Part shown: positions 28,116-39,197 of the stretch, piece by piece | How the letters are laid out: each line of letters starts with the position of its first letter | Numbering within the stretch: position 1 is the stretch's first letter | From: Arthrobacter koreensis | GTDB taxonomy: Bacteria > Actinomycetota > Actinomycetes > Actinomycetales > Micrococcaceae | Length of the DNA: 64,000 bases | Assembly (NCBI RefSeq): GCF_009193255.1 | Contig: NZ_WACG01000002.1 | Span: 1 to 64,000 of the forward strand | Reading direction: 5' to 3' | Translations under genes and position numbers: made by a program | The notes under the pieces: model-generated | What the model was told of the DNA's origin: nothing | Databases searched by the model: none | The model's input: only the letters and a program-made list of their open reading frames with translations

Positions 28116-29225
28116 GTGACCGTGCTGGCCAACGGGGGCACACACCTGTCCGGACCGGTGCTGGTCATCGGCACCGGACTGCTGGGTGCGAGCATCGGCC
28201 TGGGCCTGCGGGCCCGCGGCATCGACGTCGTGCTTTCAGATATTTCCCCCTCCACCGCCGCGGTGGCGAAGGACATTGGCGCCGGACGCCTGCTCCAGGA
28301 CGCAGGGCCCGGCTTCGCGCCCCAGCTGGTAGTCGTCGCCGCGCCGCCGGACGTGACTGCGTCCCTGGCGGCGCAGGCACTGGCGGACTGGCCGGGCGCC
28401 GTCGTCGTGGACATCGCCAGCATCAAGGCTGCCGTCCTGGCGGACCTGCGGGCCACCGGGACGGACCTGTCCCGGTATGTTGGCACCCACCCGATGGCCG
28501 GACGGGAAAAGTCCGGACCGGTGGCGGCGCTGGGGAACCTGTTTACCTCGATGCCCTGGGTTATCTGCGCCGCCGAGGAGAGCACCCCGGAAGCCGTGAA
28601 GACCGCCGAAGCCCTGGCGATCGACCTCGGTGCCGTTGTTTCGCGCATGGACGCCGAAGAGCACGACGGTTCGGTGGCGCTGATCAGCCACCTTCCGCAG
28701 GTCATGTCCTCCCTGGTAGCCAGCCGGCTGCAGGACACCCCGTCTCCGGCGCTGGCCCTGGCCGGCAACGGACTGCGGGACGTCACCCGGATTGCGGCGA
28801 GCGACCCCAAGCTCTGGGTCCAGATCCTCAGCGGCAACGCACCGCGCCTGGTCAGCATCCTGCACGGGGTGCGGGAGGACCTGAACCGACTGATCAATAC
28901 GCTGGAAAACCCCTCCGCCGACGGCGCGCGCCTGGATATGGCCCAGCTCATCGCCGAGGGGAATACCGGGCAGGCACGGATTCCGGGCAAGCACGGTACG
29001 CCCCCGCAGTCCTTCGTCAGTTTCACCGTCCTGGTGGACGACACCCCCGGACAGATCGCCCGGCTCCTCACGGAGATCGGCGAAATTGGCGTCAACCTCG
29101 AAGACCTTCGGCTGGAGCACGCCTCCGGACGCCAGGTTGGACGGGTGGAAATCTCGGTGCTGCCGAGCAAAGTGCATGGCCTGGTCAGCGAACTGACCGC
29201 GCGCGGCTGGAAGGTAGTTCAGTGA
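28116..29225 (+). CDS. tyrA: Prephenate dehydrogenase with C-terminal ACT domain
   Basis: A 369-residue enzyme of tyrosine synthesis. It has a Rossmann motif VIGTGLLGASIGLGL near residue 19, the catalytic region THPMAGREKSGP, and an ACT regulatory domain at about 300-369 (SFVSFTVLVDDTPGQIARLL), suggesting feedback by an aromatic amino acid. The GTG at 28116 starts 4 nt after rluB. The stop overlaps the cmk start. tyrA between rluB and cmk is common in Micrococcales but not in mycobacteria. Confidence 0.93.
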   Translation: MTVLANGGTHLSGPVLVIGTGLLGASIGLGLRARGIDVVLSDISPSTAAVAKDIGAGRLLQDAGPGFAPQLVVVAAPPDVTASLAAQALADWPGAVVVDIASIKAAVLADLRATGTDLSRYVGTHPMAGREKSGPVAALGNLFTSMPWVICAAEESTPEAVKTAEALAIDLGAVVSRMDAEEHDGSVALISHLPQVMSSLVASRLQDTPSPALALAGNGLRDVTRIAASDPKLWVQILSGNAPRLVSILHGVREDLNRLINTLENPSADGARLDMAQLIAEGNTGQARIPGKHGTPPQSFVSFTVLVDDTPGQIARLLTEIGEIGVNLEDLRLEHASGRQVGRVEISVLPSKVHGLVSELTARGWKVVQ

Positions 29226-29923
29226 TGACAGAGCAGGATCCGGCACAGTTTCGGCTGGGCAAGCCCCTGGTGGTGGCAATCGACGGACCGTCAGGGTCCG
29301 GCAAGTCCAGCATCAGCCGTGAAGTGGCCCGCCGGCTGCGCGCCAACTACCTGGACACCGGTGCCATGTACCGGGCGGTGACCATCGCCTGCATGCGGTC
29401 GGGCATTGACCTGGCGGATGCAGTGGCCGTTGAAGCCGCGACCCGGAACGCGGACATTGACCTGAGTACCTCACCGGATGCCGAATGGGTCCGGGTTGGG
29501 GGAGAGGACGTCACCCAGGCGATCCGCGAACCCGAGGTGTCCTCCAATGTATCCGCCGTGGCCACCACGCTCGGTGCCCGCGCCGAACTGGTGCGCCGCC
29601 AGCAGCAGCTCATCAAGGACTCCGGGCTCCGGATCGTGGCTGAAGGCCGGGACATCACCACGGTGGTGGCGCCCACTGCCGAGGTGCGGATCCTGCTCAC
29701 GGCATCCGAGGAGGCGCGCCTGCGCCGCCGGGGCGTGCAGCTGGGCGGCTCCCAGTCCGCCGCGGCGCTGCGGGAGCAGGTACTCACCCGCGACGTGAAG
29801 GACTCGACTGTGGTGAATTTCCAGCACGCGGCCGACGGCGTCATCACCGTTGATTCCTCTGACCTGGACTTCGAAGAAACGGTCCGGGCCGTGCTGGATG
29901 TGGTTTTTTCAAGCACGCACTAA
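29225..29923 (+). CDS. cmk: Cytidylate kinase
   Basis: A protein of about 232 residues that phosphorylates CMP and dCMP. The P-loop GPSGSGKSS is at residues 21-29, followed by LDTGAMYRAVT and the late AEGRDITTVVAP segment. ATG 29225 overlaps the tyrA stop; an adjacent in-frame GTG at 29222 is also possible. GGAAGG lies 8 nt upstream. It precedes der, as in many actinobacteria. Confidence 0.94.
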   Translation: MTEQDPAQFRLGKPLVVAIDGPSGSGKSSISREVARRLRANYLDTGAMYRAVTIACMRSGIDLADAVAVEAATRNADIDLSTSPDAEWVRVGGEDVTQAIREPEVSSNVSAVATTLGARAELVRRQQQLIKDSGLRIVAEGRDITTVVAPTAEVRILLTASEEARLRRRGVQLGGSQSAAALREQVLTRDVKDSTVVNFQHAADGVITVDSSDLDFEETVRAVLDVVFSSTH

Positions 29924-29929
29924 GTACTG

Positions 29930-29984
29930 ACGGCAGGCGGACAGCCGGGACTCCAATGGGGTCCCGGCGCCTTGCCGTGTTTCA
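29930..29984. terminator. Hairpin between cmk and der
   Basis: A nested stem: the outer arms ACGGCAGGCG / CGCCTTGCCGT enclose the inner arms GCCGGGAC (29944-29951) / GTCCCGGC (29961-29968). The T run after it is poor, so it may be a weak terminator or an mRNA-processing hairpin in a cmk-der transcript. Confidence 0.5.
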
Positions 29985-30105
29985 ATGGACTGGTGGCCGC
30001 ATGGGATTTTCCGTGCCGGCACCCCAACACTTACCCGGGCTGAACGTCCGGAGACGGCCGTGCGCAGCTGCGCCGACGGCCTCAACGGAAAGAAAGCAAT
30101 AGTTT

Positions 30106-31650
30106 ATGAACGCCAACCCGACCTTTGACGGTGACTCCGAAGAGTACATCCCGGCAGGCGAGGACCAGATCGACGAGCGGCTTGCGGCCCTCGACGACGA
30201 CGAAGCCAACCTGCGCGCCGAAACCCTGCGCGCCGGGCTCTCCGATTACGAACTCGACGACGAAGACGCCGCCCTGCTGGCCGGCGGCTACGACGAGTAT
30301 GACGAAGACGCCCCGCTGCGGCTGGACCCCGTCGTCGCCATTGTGGGCCGCCCCAACGTGGGTAAGTCCACCCTGGTGAACCGTATCCTCGGCCGCCGCG
30401 AAGCCGTGGTTGAAGACACCCCCGGCGTTACCCGCGACCGCGTGTCCTACCCCGCCACCTGGAACGGCGTGAACTTCACGCTGGTGGACACCGGCGGCTG
30501 GGAGCACGATGCCCGCGGTATCCATGCCCGCGTAGCCGACCAGGCCGAAATCGCCGTCGACGTCGCCGACGCCGTGATGCTGGTTGTCGACGCAACCGTT
30601 GGCATCACCGCCACCGATGAAGCCGTGGTGCGCATGCTGCGCAGCAAGGGCAAACCGGTCATCGTCGTCGCCAACAAGGTGGACGACATCCAGAACGAAG
30701 CGGACGCCTCGGTGCTCTGGGGCCTGGGCTTCGGCGAACCTTACCCGGTCTCGGCGCTGCACGGCCGCGGCACCGCAGACATGCTCGACGCCGTGCTGGA
30801 CGTGCTGCCGGAGTACTCCGCCTACGGCGGCCTGGAATCCAGCGGCGGCCCGCGCCGCATTGCGCTCATCGGCCGCCCCAACGTGGGCAAGTCCTCCCTG
30901 CTGAACAAGCTGGCCGGCAGCGACCGCGTAGTTGTGGACGACCTCGCCGGCACCACGCGCGACCCGGTGGATGAGCTGATCGAACTGGGCGGGCGCACTT
31001 GGCGTTTCGTGGATACCGCAGGCATTCGCCGCCGCCAGCACATGGCCCAGGGCGCAGACTTCTATGCCTCGCTGCGTACGCAGGCCGCGCTTGAAAAGGC
31101 GGAGGTCGCCGTCGTGCTCCTGGCAGTGGACGAAGTCCTTTCCGAGCAGGATGTGCGCATCCTGCAGCTGGCCATCGATTCCGGCCGTGCGCTGGTCCTG
31201 GCCTTCAACAAGTGGGACCTGCTCGACGACGAACGCCGCCGCTACCTCAAGACCGAAATTGAGCGCGACCTGGCCCACGTTGAGTGGGCTCCGAGCGTCA
31301 ACATCTCCGCCAAGACCGGCTGGCACAAGGACAAGCTCGTTCCCGCCCTGGACCTGGCCCTGGAGAACTGGGACAAGCGCATTCCCACCGGCAAGCTGAA
31401 CGCCTTCCTTGGCGAGCTCGTCGCCGCGCACCCGCACCCGGTACGCGGCGGCAAGCAGCCCCGCATCCTCTTCGGCACCCAGGCGTCCTCCCGGCCGCCG
31501 AAGTTTGTCCTGTTCACCACGGGGTTCCTGGATCCCGGCTACCGGCGCTTCATCACCCGCCGTCTGCGGGAGACCTTCGGGTTCGAAGGAACACCGATTG
31601 AGGTGTCAATGCGCGTCCGCGAGAAGCGCGGTAAGCCAGGCAAGCGCTAA
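30106..31650 (+). CDS. der: Ribosome-biogenesis GTPase Der (EngA)
   Basis: A 514-residue tandem GTPase. The first G domain has [10 protein letters not shown] near residue 82 and the second [10 protein letters not shown] near residue 259, each followed by a DTxG motif, and a KH-like C-terminal domain closes the protein. Der is needed for 50S assembly. An acidic, disordered N-terminal tail of about 70 residues (for example [17 protein letters not shown]) precedes the first G domain, as seen in other actinobacteria. ATG 30106 follows an A/G-rich site. Confidence 0.95.
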   Translation: MNANPTFDGDSEEYIPAGEDQIDERLAALDDDEANLRAETLRAGLSDYELDDEDAALLAGGYDEYDEDAPLRLDPVVAIVGRPNVGKSTLVNRILGRREAVVEDTPGVTRDRVSYPATWNGVNFTLVDTGGWEHDARGIHARVADQAEIAVDVADAVMLVVDATVGITATDEAVVRMLRSKGKPVIVVANKVDDIQNEADASVLWGLGFGEPYPVSALHGRGTADMLDAVLDVLPEYSAYGGLESSGGPRRIALIGRPNVGKSSLLNKLAGSDRVVVDDLAGTTRDPVDELIELGGRTWRFVDTAGIRRRQHMAQGADFYASLRTQAALEKAEVAVVLLAVDEVLSEQDVRILQLAIDSGRALVLAFNKWDLLDDERRRYLKTEIERDLAHVEWAPSVNISAKTGWHKDKLVPALDLALENWDKRIPTGKLNAFLGELVAAHPHPVRGGKQPRILFGTQASSRPPKFVLFTTGFLDPGYRRFITRRLRETFGFEGTPIEVSMRVREKRGKPGKR

Positions 31651-31666
31651 CACGCGCTAGCACGGC

Positions 31667-31703
31667 CGCCGGCCCCGGAGCCAATGTGAACTCCGGGGCG
31701 GCG
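31667..31703. terminator. Hairpin after der
   Basis: GCCCCGGAG (31672-31680) pairs with CTCCGGGGC (31691-31699), extended by CGCC/GGCG outside. There is no clear T run. It probably helps end the der transcript ahead of the tRNA promoter (TAGAGT at 31733-31738 is a possible -10 box). Confidence 0.55.
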
Positions 31704-31787
31704 CCGATGCGGGGAAAACGCAAACCATGATGTAGAGTATTTGAGTTGGTTCGGCCGGAAACAAACCGGCCACACGGATCAGCGGAA

Positions 31788-31861
<74 letters not shown>

Positions 31862-31875
31862 CAGAAACTAAAATC

Positions 31876-31911
31876 GCCTCGGCGGACACTATGTCCGGCC
31901 GGGGCTTTTTT
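31876..31911 (+). terminator. Intrinsic terminator after tRNA-Pro
   Basis: A G/C-rich stem (GCCTCGGCGGAC with GTCCGGCCGGGGC, one bulge and one wobble) around the loop ACTAT is followed by six T residues at 31906-31911. It is a clear rho-independent terminator for the tRNA. Confidence 0.85.
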
Positions 31912-31964
31912 GTGCCCTTGAACGGCCATCCTTCCCATTCTTCGTTACTGAAGAGGTACGAGTG

Positions 31965-31979
31965 GTCACCGGAGGTGAC
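31965..31979. promoter_or_regulatory. GTCACC-GGA-GGTGAC inverted repeat upstream of the SDR gene
   Basis: A perfect 6+3+6 dyad 150 nt upstream of the SDR start, in a 218-nt region without other genes. It could be an operator for a dimeric repressor or activator; the regulator is not known. Confidence 0.4.
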
Positions 31980-32129
31980 AGGAGCAACGCAGTGTGGGAG
32001 GTCCGGCTTCGGCTGCGCGTTCTCTGGCGTTGAAGTTGTTCACAGCAAGCCGCCACGGGCAAGTTAGTGGACTCGGCGGCCCTCTTCGTGGCTGTATGTA
32101 CTTACGTCCCTCCTCGATCGGAGCACAAC

Positions 32130-32879
32130 ATGTCTGAATCCAGCACATCCCGGGATCCAAGGATTGCCCTCGTCACCGGCGGATCAGGGGGAATCGGCCG
32201 GGCGATCGCCAGGCGCCTCGCCAGGGACGGCTTTGCCGTGGCGGTCCATTACGCCGGGAACGTCAACAGGGCCACGGAGCTGGTTGAGGAAGTGAACGCC
32301 GACGGCGGCCGTGCCATCGCCGTGGGCGGGGACGTCGCAGACTCCGCAGCCATGACCCGGCTCTTTGACGATGTCGAGGCCGCCTTCGGGGGAATCGACG
32401 TCGTCATCAACACCGCGGGAATCATGGTCCTCTCAACGGTGGTGGACCTGGACCTGGATGAACTCGACCGGATGCACCGCACCAATATCCGCGGAAGCTT
32501 CGTGGTCTCCCAGCTGGCCGCCCGGCGGCTTCGGAGCGGAGGGGCGCTGGTGAATGTGTCCACCAGCCAGACCCGCCTGCAGCATCCCACCTACGCGCCG
32601 TACGCGGCCAGCAAGGCTGCAGTTGAGGCCCTGACTCCGGTGCTGGCCCGTGAACTGCGGGGGAGGGACATCACAGTCAACGCGATTGCTCCCGGTCCGA
32701 CCGCCACACCGCTCTTCCTGGACGGCAAGGACCAGGAGGCCATCGACAGGCTCGCCCAGCTGGCTCCGCTGGAGCGCCTCGGCACCCCGGAGGACATTGC
32801 CGAAGTTGCTGCGTTCCTGGCCGGTCCCTCGCGCTGGATCAACGGTCAGGTCATCTATCCCAACGGCGGACTCGCCTGA
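32130..32879 (+). CDS. Short-chain dehydrogenase/reductase
   Basis: A 249-residue classical SDR. The NAD(P)-binding motif TGGSGGIGRAIA is near residue 15, NTAG is in INTAGIMV, and the catalytic Ser, Tyr and Lys lie in VNVSTSQ and YAASK. The C-terminus WINGQVIYPNGGLA is typical of FabG-like enzymes. The substrate is unknown. ATG 32130 has GGAG 6 nt upstream. It converges on the flavin monooxygenase gene. Confidence 0.88.
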   Translation: MSESSTSRDPRIALVTGGSGGIGRAIARRLARDGFAVAVHYAGNVNRATELVEEVNADGGRAIAVGGDVADSAAMTRLFDDVEAAFGGIDVVINTAGIMVLSTVVDLDLDELDRMHRTNIRGSFVVSQLAARRLRSGGALVNVSTSQTRLQHPTYAPYAASKAAVEALTPVLARELRGRDITVNAIAPGPTATPLFLDGKDQEAIDRLAQLAPLERLGTPEDIAEVAAFLAGPSRWINGQVIYPNGGLA

Positions 32880-32904
32880 GGTGCAGCGAACCGCTGCCGG
32901 TTGC

Positions 32905-34053
32905 CTAGCTGCGGACAGCCACGGCGCCGAGCTGTTCGGCAACGGATAGGACAGCGTCCCTCCCGGCCCTGTTCCCTCCGACGGTGGACTGCGAGGGGCC
33001 GAACCCGATCAGGTGGACGCGCGGATCCGCCGCGGACACCGTGCCGTGAACCTCTATTCCGCCGCGCTCATTGCGCAGCCGGAGCGGATCAAGATGCGCC
33101 AGTGACGGCTTGAAACCCGTGGCCCACAGGATGGCATCCACACGGGTCAGCGAGCCGTCGGCCTCCCGCACGCCATCCGGCTCGATGCCGGTGAACATCG
33201 GCCTCCGTTCCAGCGCACCGCGTTCCCTCGCGGCCAGTGCGTACGGGGTCCACAGCAGATCCGTGTAGGAAACCACGCTGCCGGTGGGCCTGCCCGCTCC
33301 CACATCCGCCGCAACCCGGGCCACCACGTCCTTTCCTGCCTCCGCATCGAAGGGTCCGTCCCGGAAAACCGGTTCCCGCCGCGTGTACCAGAAAACCTCG
33401 GCCACCCGGGAGATCTCCTCCAGCTGCTGGATGGCTGAGATGCCGCCGCCGACAACGGCGACCCGCTGCCCCGCGAACTCCTCCAGCGAGGAATAGTCCC
33501 GGGTATGCAGCTGGCGGCCGATGAAGCCCTCACGGCCGGGATACTCGGGCACGATGGGGTTGTCCCAGGTTCCCGTGGCATTGATCACTGCCCGCGCAGC
33601 CCAGGTACCGGCGTCGGATTCGACCAGGAGCTCACCGTCGGGGTCATCGTCTGCCGGACGCACTGAGAAGACCGTGACGGGACGGAGGATTGGAAGCTGC
33701 GTGCGTTCCTCGAACACCGCGAAATATTCAGGGACCGCAATCCTGGCAGGGGTGCCGGGATCAGGAGGGGCCTGCCGGAATCCAGGAAGATCGAAGATTC
33801 CGTTGACAGTGGCCATGGTGAGCGAATCCCAGCGGTACAGCCAGGCTCCTCCGGGCGCCGTCCCGGCGTCGAGCATCACGAAGCTCCGCTCGGCGTCCCG
33901 CTCGGCCAGGGCACTGGCAAAGCCCCGCCGGGCCAGGTGGTAGCCGGCGGACAGGCCTGCCTGCCCGGCTCCGATGACGACGACGCCGGCCCGCCGGATC
34001 CGGCCGGGTCCGGTTTCGGATTGTCCCCGGGAAGAAGAGGAAGCGGTGTGCAT
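32905..34053 (-). CDS. FAD-dependent monooxygenase/oxidoreductase (CzcO/Trk-like flavoprotein)
   Basis: A 382-residue flavoprotein with an N-terminal FAD motif VVIGAGQAGLSAGYHLARRG and a second Rossmann motif VAVVGGGISAIQQLEE for NADPH, like flavin monooxygenases and the putative K+-transport flavoproteins. The ATG-like motif ATGFKPSLAHL lies near the C-terminus. ATG 34053 has AAGGAG about 9 nt upstream. It is divergent from the MerR gene, so regulation by that protein is likely. The substrate is unknown. Confidence 0.85.
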   Translation of the reverse strand: MHTASSSSRGQSETGPGRIRRAGVVVIGAGQAGLSAGYHLARRGFASALAERDAERSFVMLDAGTAPGGAWLYRWDSLTMATVNGIFDLPGFRQAPPDPGTPARIAVPEYFAVFEERTQLPILRPVTVFSVRPADDDPDGELLVESDAGTWAARAVINATGTWDNPIVPEYPGREGFIGRQLHTRDYSSLEEFAGQRVAVVGGGISAIQQLEEISRVAEVFWYTRREPVFRDGPFDAEAGKDVVARVAADVGAGRPTGSVVSYTDLLWTPYALAARERGALERRPMFTGIEPDGVREADGSLTRVDAILWATGFKPSLAHLDPLRLRNERGGIEVHGTVSAADPRVHLIGFGPSQSTVGGNRAGRDAVLSVAEQLGAVAVRS

Positions 34054-34103
34054 ATGGGAGAACTCCTTGGGTGCTGGGGTCACTGGGTAAATGCCCGAAC
34101 GCT

Positions 34104-34116
34104 GGGAAACATTCCC
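34104..34116. promoter_or_regulatory. GGGAA-ACA-TTCCC dyad between flavoprotein and merR
   Basis: A perfect 5+3+5 inverted repeat in the 110-bp divergent region. MerR-family regulators bind dyads lying in promoter spacers, so it is a candidate operator for the adjacent MerR protein. Confidence 0.4.
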
Positions 34117-34163
34117 CTGGAGGGATGCGGAAGCGCTGTACACCGGGTTCGCGGGAGGGAAAG

Positions 34164-34940
34164 ATGAGGCGCATGTCCTGGAGTACGCGCGAACTCGCCG
34201 ATCTTGCCGGCACCACCGTGAACACCGTGCGGCACTACCACCGCCTCGGCCTGCTCGAGGAGCCTGACCGGCGCTACAACGGCTACAAACAGTACGAGGT
34301 GCGGCACCTGGTCAGCCTGCTGCGCATCCGACGACTCGCCGTCCTGGGCATCCCCTTGTCCCGGCTGGGCAATGCCGCGGATGCCGACCCGGGAACGGCA
34401 GAGGTGCTGCGCGAAGTGGATGCCGAACTCCAGCAGCGCATCGATGCGCTGCACCAGGCCCGGGCGCACATTGCCGCGATCATTGAACACCAGGCGCCGG
34501 CGGATGTGCCGGCGGGCTTCGAAGCGGTTGCTGCACGGCTGTCCCAAAGCGACCGGTCTATCGTCCACCTTATGACCCGGTTCTATGACGAGGAGGCGCT
34601 TGAGGATATCCGGGAGATGTCCGCCGATGAGAGTGACGACACGGGGCCGGACATCGAGAACCTTCCCGCGGACGCCGACGAGCAGACCCGGCAGGCCCTT
34701 GCCGAGAGGGTGGCAGCAGTCGTCGTCAAGCACCTCGCCAACTACCCCTGGCTGAGGAATCCCGCCGGGCACCTGTCCCAGGGGCACCAGCTCAGCACGG
34801 AGACGTTCGGGAATGCGTTGACGGAGCTGTACAACAAGGCCCAGCTGGACGTGCTGGTCCGGGCCAACAGGATCGCCGAGCAGATGATGGGCGGCGCGCA
34901 GCCCGCGGGCGGGGAACGGACCACCCGCACTCCCGACTGA
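34164..34940 (+). CDS. MerR-family transcriptional regulator
   Basis: A 258-residue regulator. The N-terminal MerR helix-turn-helix and wing are visible in STRELADLAGTTVNTVRHYHRLGLLEEPDRRYNGYKQY (given as a region), then a dimerisation helix and a C-terminal region of about 150 residues resembling a TipAS-like or other ligand-binding domain. There are no metal-binding Cys residues, so small-molecule sensing is more likely than metal sensing. ATG 34164 has GGGAGGG upstream. It is probably the regulator of the divergent flavoprotein and perhaps the SDR. Confidence 0.87.
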   Translation: MRRMSWSTRELADLAGTTVNTVRHYHRLGLLEEPDRRYNGYKQYEVRHLVSLLRIRRLAVLGIPLSRLGNAADADPGTAEVLREVDAELQQRIDALHQARAHIAAIIEHQAPADVPAGFEAVAARLSQSDRSIVHLMTRFYDEEALEDIREMSADESDDTGPDIENLPADADEQTRQALAERVAAVVVKHLANYPWLRNPAGHLSQGHQLSTETFGNALTELYNKAQLDVLVRANRIAEQMMGGAQPAGGERTTRTPD

Positions 34941-34981
34941 ATGCGGGCCCCGGGGAACGGGGCGCCCGCTAATCGCCGCCG

Positions 34982-35929
34982 CTAGACGACCACCAGGTCC
35001 TGTCCCGAAGGCTTGTGGTCGGCGAGCGCCGCACTCTGGATGGCCGGGTCCTCATAGGTGTTCCAGTAGTACGTCATGGTCTTGGACGAGAACAGGCCGG
35101 TGTAGATGGTCTTTTCGAAGTCTCCACTGCCCATGGCCGCGCTGCCCTCCACCATGGCTACCTGCTGCAGCGTGTGGAAGGCGCGGCTGACGTTGTCCGC
35201 CTCGCTGGTTTTCTGCGGATAGTGGGCGTGCACGTAGGCAGCCCGGACAAAGCGCGACGGCGAGTAGTAGTCACCGGGAATGCCGCGCATCAGCGAGCCG
35301 GAGCCGAACGGGGTCAGGTGCGCCTGGTTCAGCACCACCTCCTCGGGGAACTCCGGGGACAGGTTGAGGTAGTTGCGCAGGTTTTCGTGGTGCCAGGTGA
35401 ACCCGGGCTGGTTCGCCAGGACATCCACATCGTTATGGAAGACCTGCATGCCCGCAGCCGTGTACTCCACGACGATGGACCGGCTCGCGTCGCCGATGAT
35501 CCAGTGCAGCAGCGAACTCGGATACTTTTCGTTGATGGGCCGGTCAACAATAGCCACGTTGCCCAGCGCTGCCTCCACCTCGTCCACGGTGGCGAACTGG
35601 GCGGCGACCCACAGCGGGAATTCGAACGCAGCCACGTTGACCGCTCCGGTCACCTGGTCCGGGGCATAGCTGGCGTATCCGGGGAAGTTCAGCCCGGCTA
35701 CCGCCAGGCCGGCGTCATTGCCGCAGTCGAAATAGAGCGGGGTGTCTTCTTCCACGATCCCCATGCCAATGACCGCGTGCTTGATGTCCCGGACTGCGCC
35801 AAAGGGCGACTTCGGCGCATATCCGGTGGGCGTGACTACTACCCGTTCGCCATAACCGAACGTCCAGTCCAGATTCCGTGCGAGATAAAGGTTGCCGCTG
35901 CCGTCGGTGTACCGAATGCCTGTGCACAT
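34982..35929 (-). CDS. Choloylglycine hydrolase family (linear amide C-N hydrolase)
   Basis: A 315-residue Ntn hydrolase. The catalytic nucleophile is Cys2 of MCTGIRY, exposed after removal of Met1. Other conserved segments are LARNLDWTFGYGERVVV, NDAGLAVAGLNFPGYA and the Asn/Arg region near NYLNLSP. The family includes bile salt hydrolases, penicillin V acylases and N-acyl-homoserine lactone acylases; in a soil-type actinobacterium a quorum-quenching or penicillin-acylase-like role is as likely as bile salt cleavage. ATG 35929 is required for Cys2 and has GGGAG 8 nt before it. Confidence 0.9.
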   Translation of the reverse strand: MCTGIRYTDGSGNLYLARNLDWTFGYGERVVVTPTGYAPKSPFGAVRDIKHAVIGMGIVEEDTPLYFDCGNDAGLAVAGLNFPGYASYAPDQVTGAVNVAAFEFPLWVAAQFATVDEVEAALGNVAIVDRPINEKYPSSLLHWIIGDASRSIVVEYTAAGMQVFHNDVDVLANQPGFTWHHENLRNYLNLSPEFPEEVVLNQAHLTPFGSGSLMRGIPGDYYSPSRFVRAAYVHAHYPQKTSEADNVSRAFHTLQQVAMVEGSAAMGSGDFEKTIYTGLFSSKTMTYYWNTYEDPAIQSAALADHKPSGQDLVVV

Positions 35930-36167
35930 GCTGATGCTCCCTGTTCCTGGATTGCCGCTCGTCCACCCGCGGTCTTTCAGGGTAGGCCTGTTTGGCGGGT
36001 CTGCGGCAGGTGCCCGGGACAAACGGGAAGCCGGATGAGCGGATCAGCCGGAAAGCGTGCCGGCAGGCCGTTCGGCCCAGGGGTTGACCCTGTTCCGGGA
36101 ACACGGTTTCTACTGCTTCTACAAGCCGGGGGAGAGGCCCCCGCTGAGGAGACTAGGAACCAGCTCG

Positions 36168-36728
36168 ATGAACCCCACCCAGGAACTCGTCCACAACTTC
36201 CAGGAGCTGCTAGGCCAGGTGCCTGAATTCATGCAGCCCTTCATCCTGGTGCTCGCTGCCGCTGTCCCCTTCCTGGAAGGCGAAGCGGGCGCCATGATCG
36301 GCGTCGTCGGCGGGCTGAACCCCGTCCTTGCCGCTGCCGCGGCCGCCGTCGGCAACTTTGCCAGCGTTGCACTGGTAGTCCTGGTGACCGCCCGGGCCCG
36401 CGCCGCCGTCACCAGCCGGGTGGATGCACGGGCAGAGTCCGCTGCCGCCGCAGCCGCCGGCACCGCCACTCTGGTAACGGTGCCCGCCGCCAAACCCGAA
36501 TCGAAGGGACGGCTGCGTTTCAAGCGCTGGCTGGTCCGCTTCGGCGTCCCGGGGGCGAGCATCCTGGGTCCGCTGGCCATCCCCACCCAGTTCACGGCTT
36601 CGATCCTCGTAGCCGGCGGCACCTCGCGCCGCTGGGTACTGCTCTGGCAGGGCGTGGCGATCGTGCTCTGGACCACCATCACCACGGTCCTGGTCTGGAG
36701 CGCGCTCAGGTTCGTCGTCGGGGTCTAG
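36168..36728 (+). CDS. Small integral membrane protein (COG2426-like)
   Basis: A 186-residue protein with about four hydrophobic segments: FMQPFILVLAAAVPFLEGE, a second from about 45 to 70, then a cytoplasmic Ala/Arg/Lys loop and two C-terminal helices (GPLAIPTQFTASILVAG and VLLWQGVAIVLWTTITTVLV). The motif PFLEGEAGAMIG fits the COG2426 group, sometimes labelled small multidrug export proteins, though the function is unproven. ATG 36168 is chosen over earlier frame codons. Its stop shares a CTAG with the convergent hydrolase. Confidence 0.75.
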   Translation: MNPTQELVHNFQELLGQVPEFMQPFILVLAAAVPFLEGEAGAMIGVVGGLNPVLAAAAAAVGNFASVALVVLVTARARAAVTSRVDARAESAAAAAAGTATLVTVPAAKPESKGRLRFKRWLVRFGVPGASILGPLAIPTQFTASILVAGGTSRRWVLLWQGVAIVLWTTITTVLVWSALRFVVGV

Positions 36729-37246
36729 GAACCCAGGGCGGCGACATCCCGGGCCACTGTGTCCAGCTGGTCCCCGAACTGGTGGCCGCCGGTTTCATGC
36801 CGGCGGACCACCGCACCGGGAAGCAGCGCCTCGTAGCGGTCCAGGTGCTCGAATGGCACTGTGTCGTCGTCGCGGCAGTGGTGCAGGAATACGGGCAGCC
36901 CCGGCGGAAGGGCGAAGCCGGCTGGCAGGGCATACTCTCCCTGCCAGCCTTCAGATCCCCAGAACGGCGTGGCCAGCAGCACCATCCCCAGGGGCATCGG
37001 TTCCGGCGGGAGCTCCGCAAAGCGCAGCAGCGCCATTGAGGATCCAAACGAATGCCCGACGATGGCCGTCTCCGGACCCAGCGGTTCCAACGCCGCATCA
37101 ATGCCGTCAAGCCAGGAATCCGCGGTCATTCCGTCATCAGGAAAGCGCGGCATGGACACTGGAACCCTTAAGCGTGAGCGCAGTTCCCCGGCAATCTGCT
37201 GATCGTCCTTCCATCCGCCCGCTCCATGCAGAAAAAGAACCTCCAC
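36725..37246 (-). CDS. Small alpha/beta serine hydrolase (RBBP9/YdeN-like)
   Basis: A 173-residue hydrolase. The early oxyanion motif FLHGAGG, nucleophile elbow GHSFGSSMA, the Asp in CRDDDTVPFEH and the His in TGGHQFGD make a complete Ser-Asp-His triad. The compact size matches the RBBP9 family. The GTG at 37246 gives MEVLFLHGAGG. Substrate unknown. Confidence 0.82.
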   Translation of the reverse strand: MEVLFLHGAGGWKDDQQIAGELRSRLRVPVSMPRFPDDGMTADSWLDGIDAALEPLGPETAIVGHSFGSSMALLRFAELPPEPMPLGMVLLATPFWGSEGWQGEYALPAGFALPPGLPVFLHHCRDDDTVPFEHLDRYEALLPGAVVRRHETGGHQFGDQLDTVARDVAALGS

Positions 37247-39079
<1,833 letters not shown>

Positions 39080-39197
39080 GGGCGCAGCCAATCAGTGAAG
39101 GTCCACGTCAGGGTGTGAACCGGCGATTCGTCCGGCCGGGATGCCCGGGCTGGAAGAGGGGCCCGGATCCTCTGTGCCGCAGACGGCTCATAGCAGG

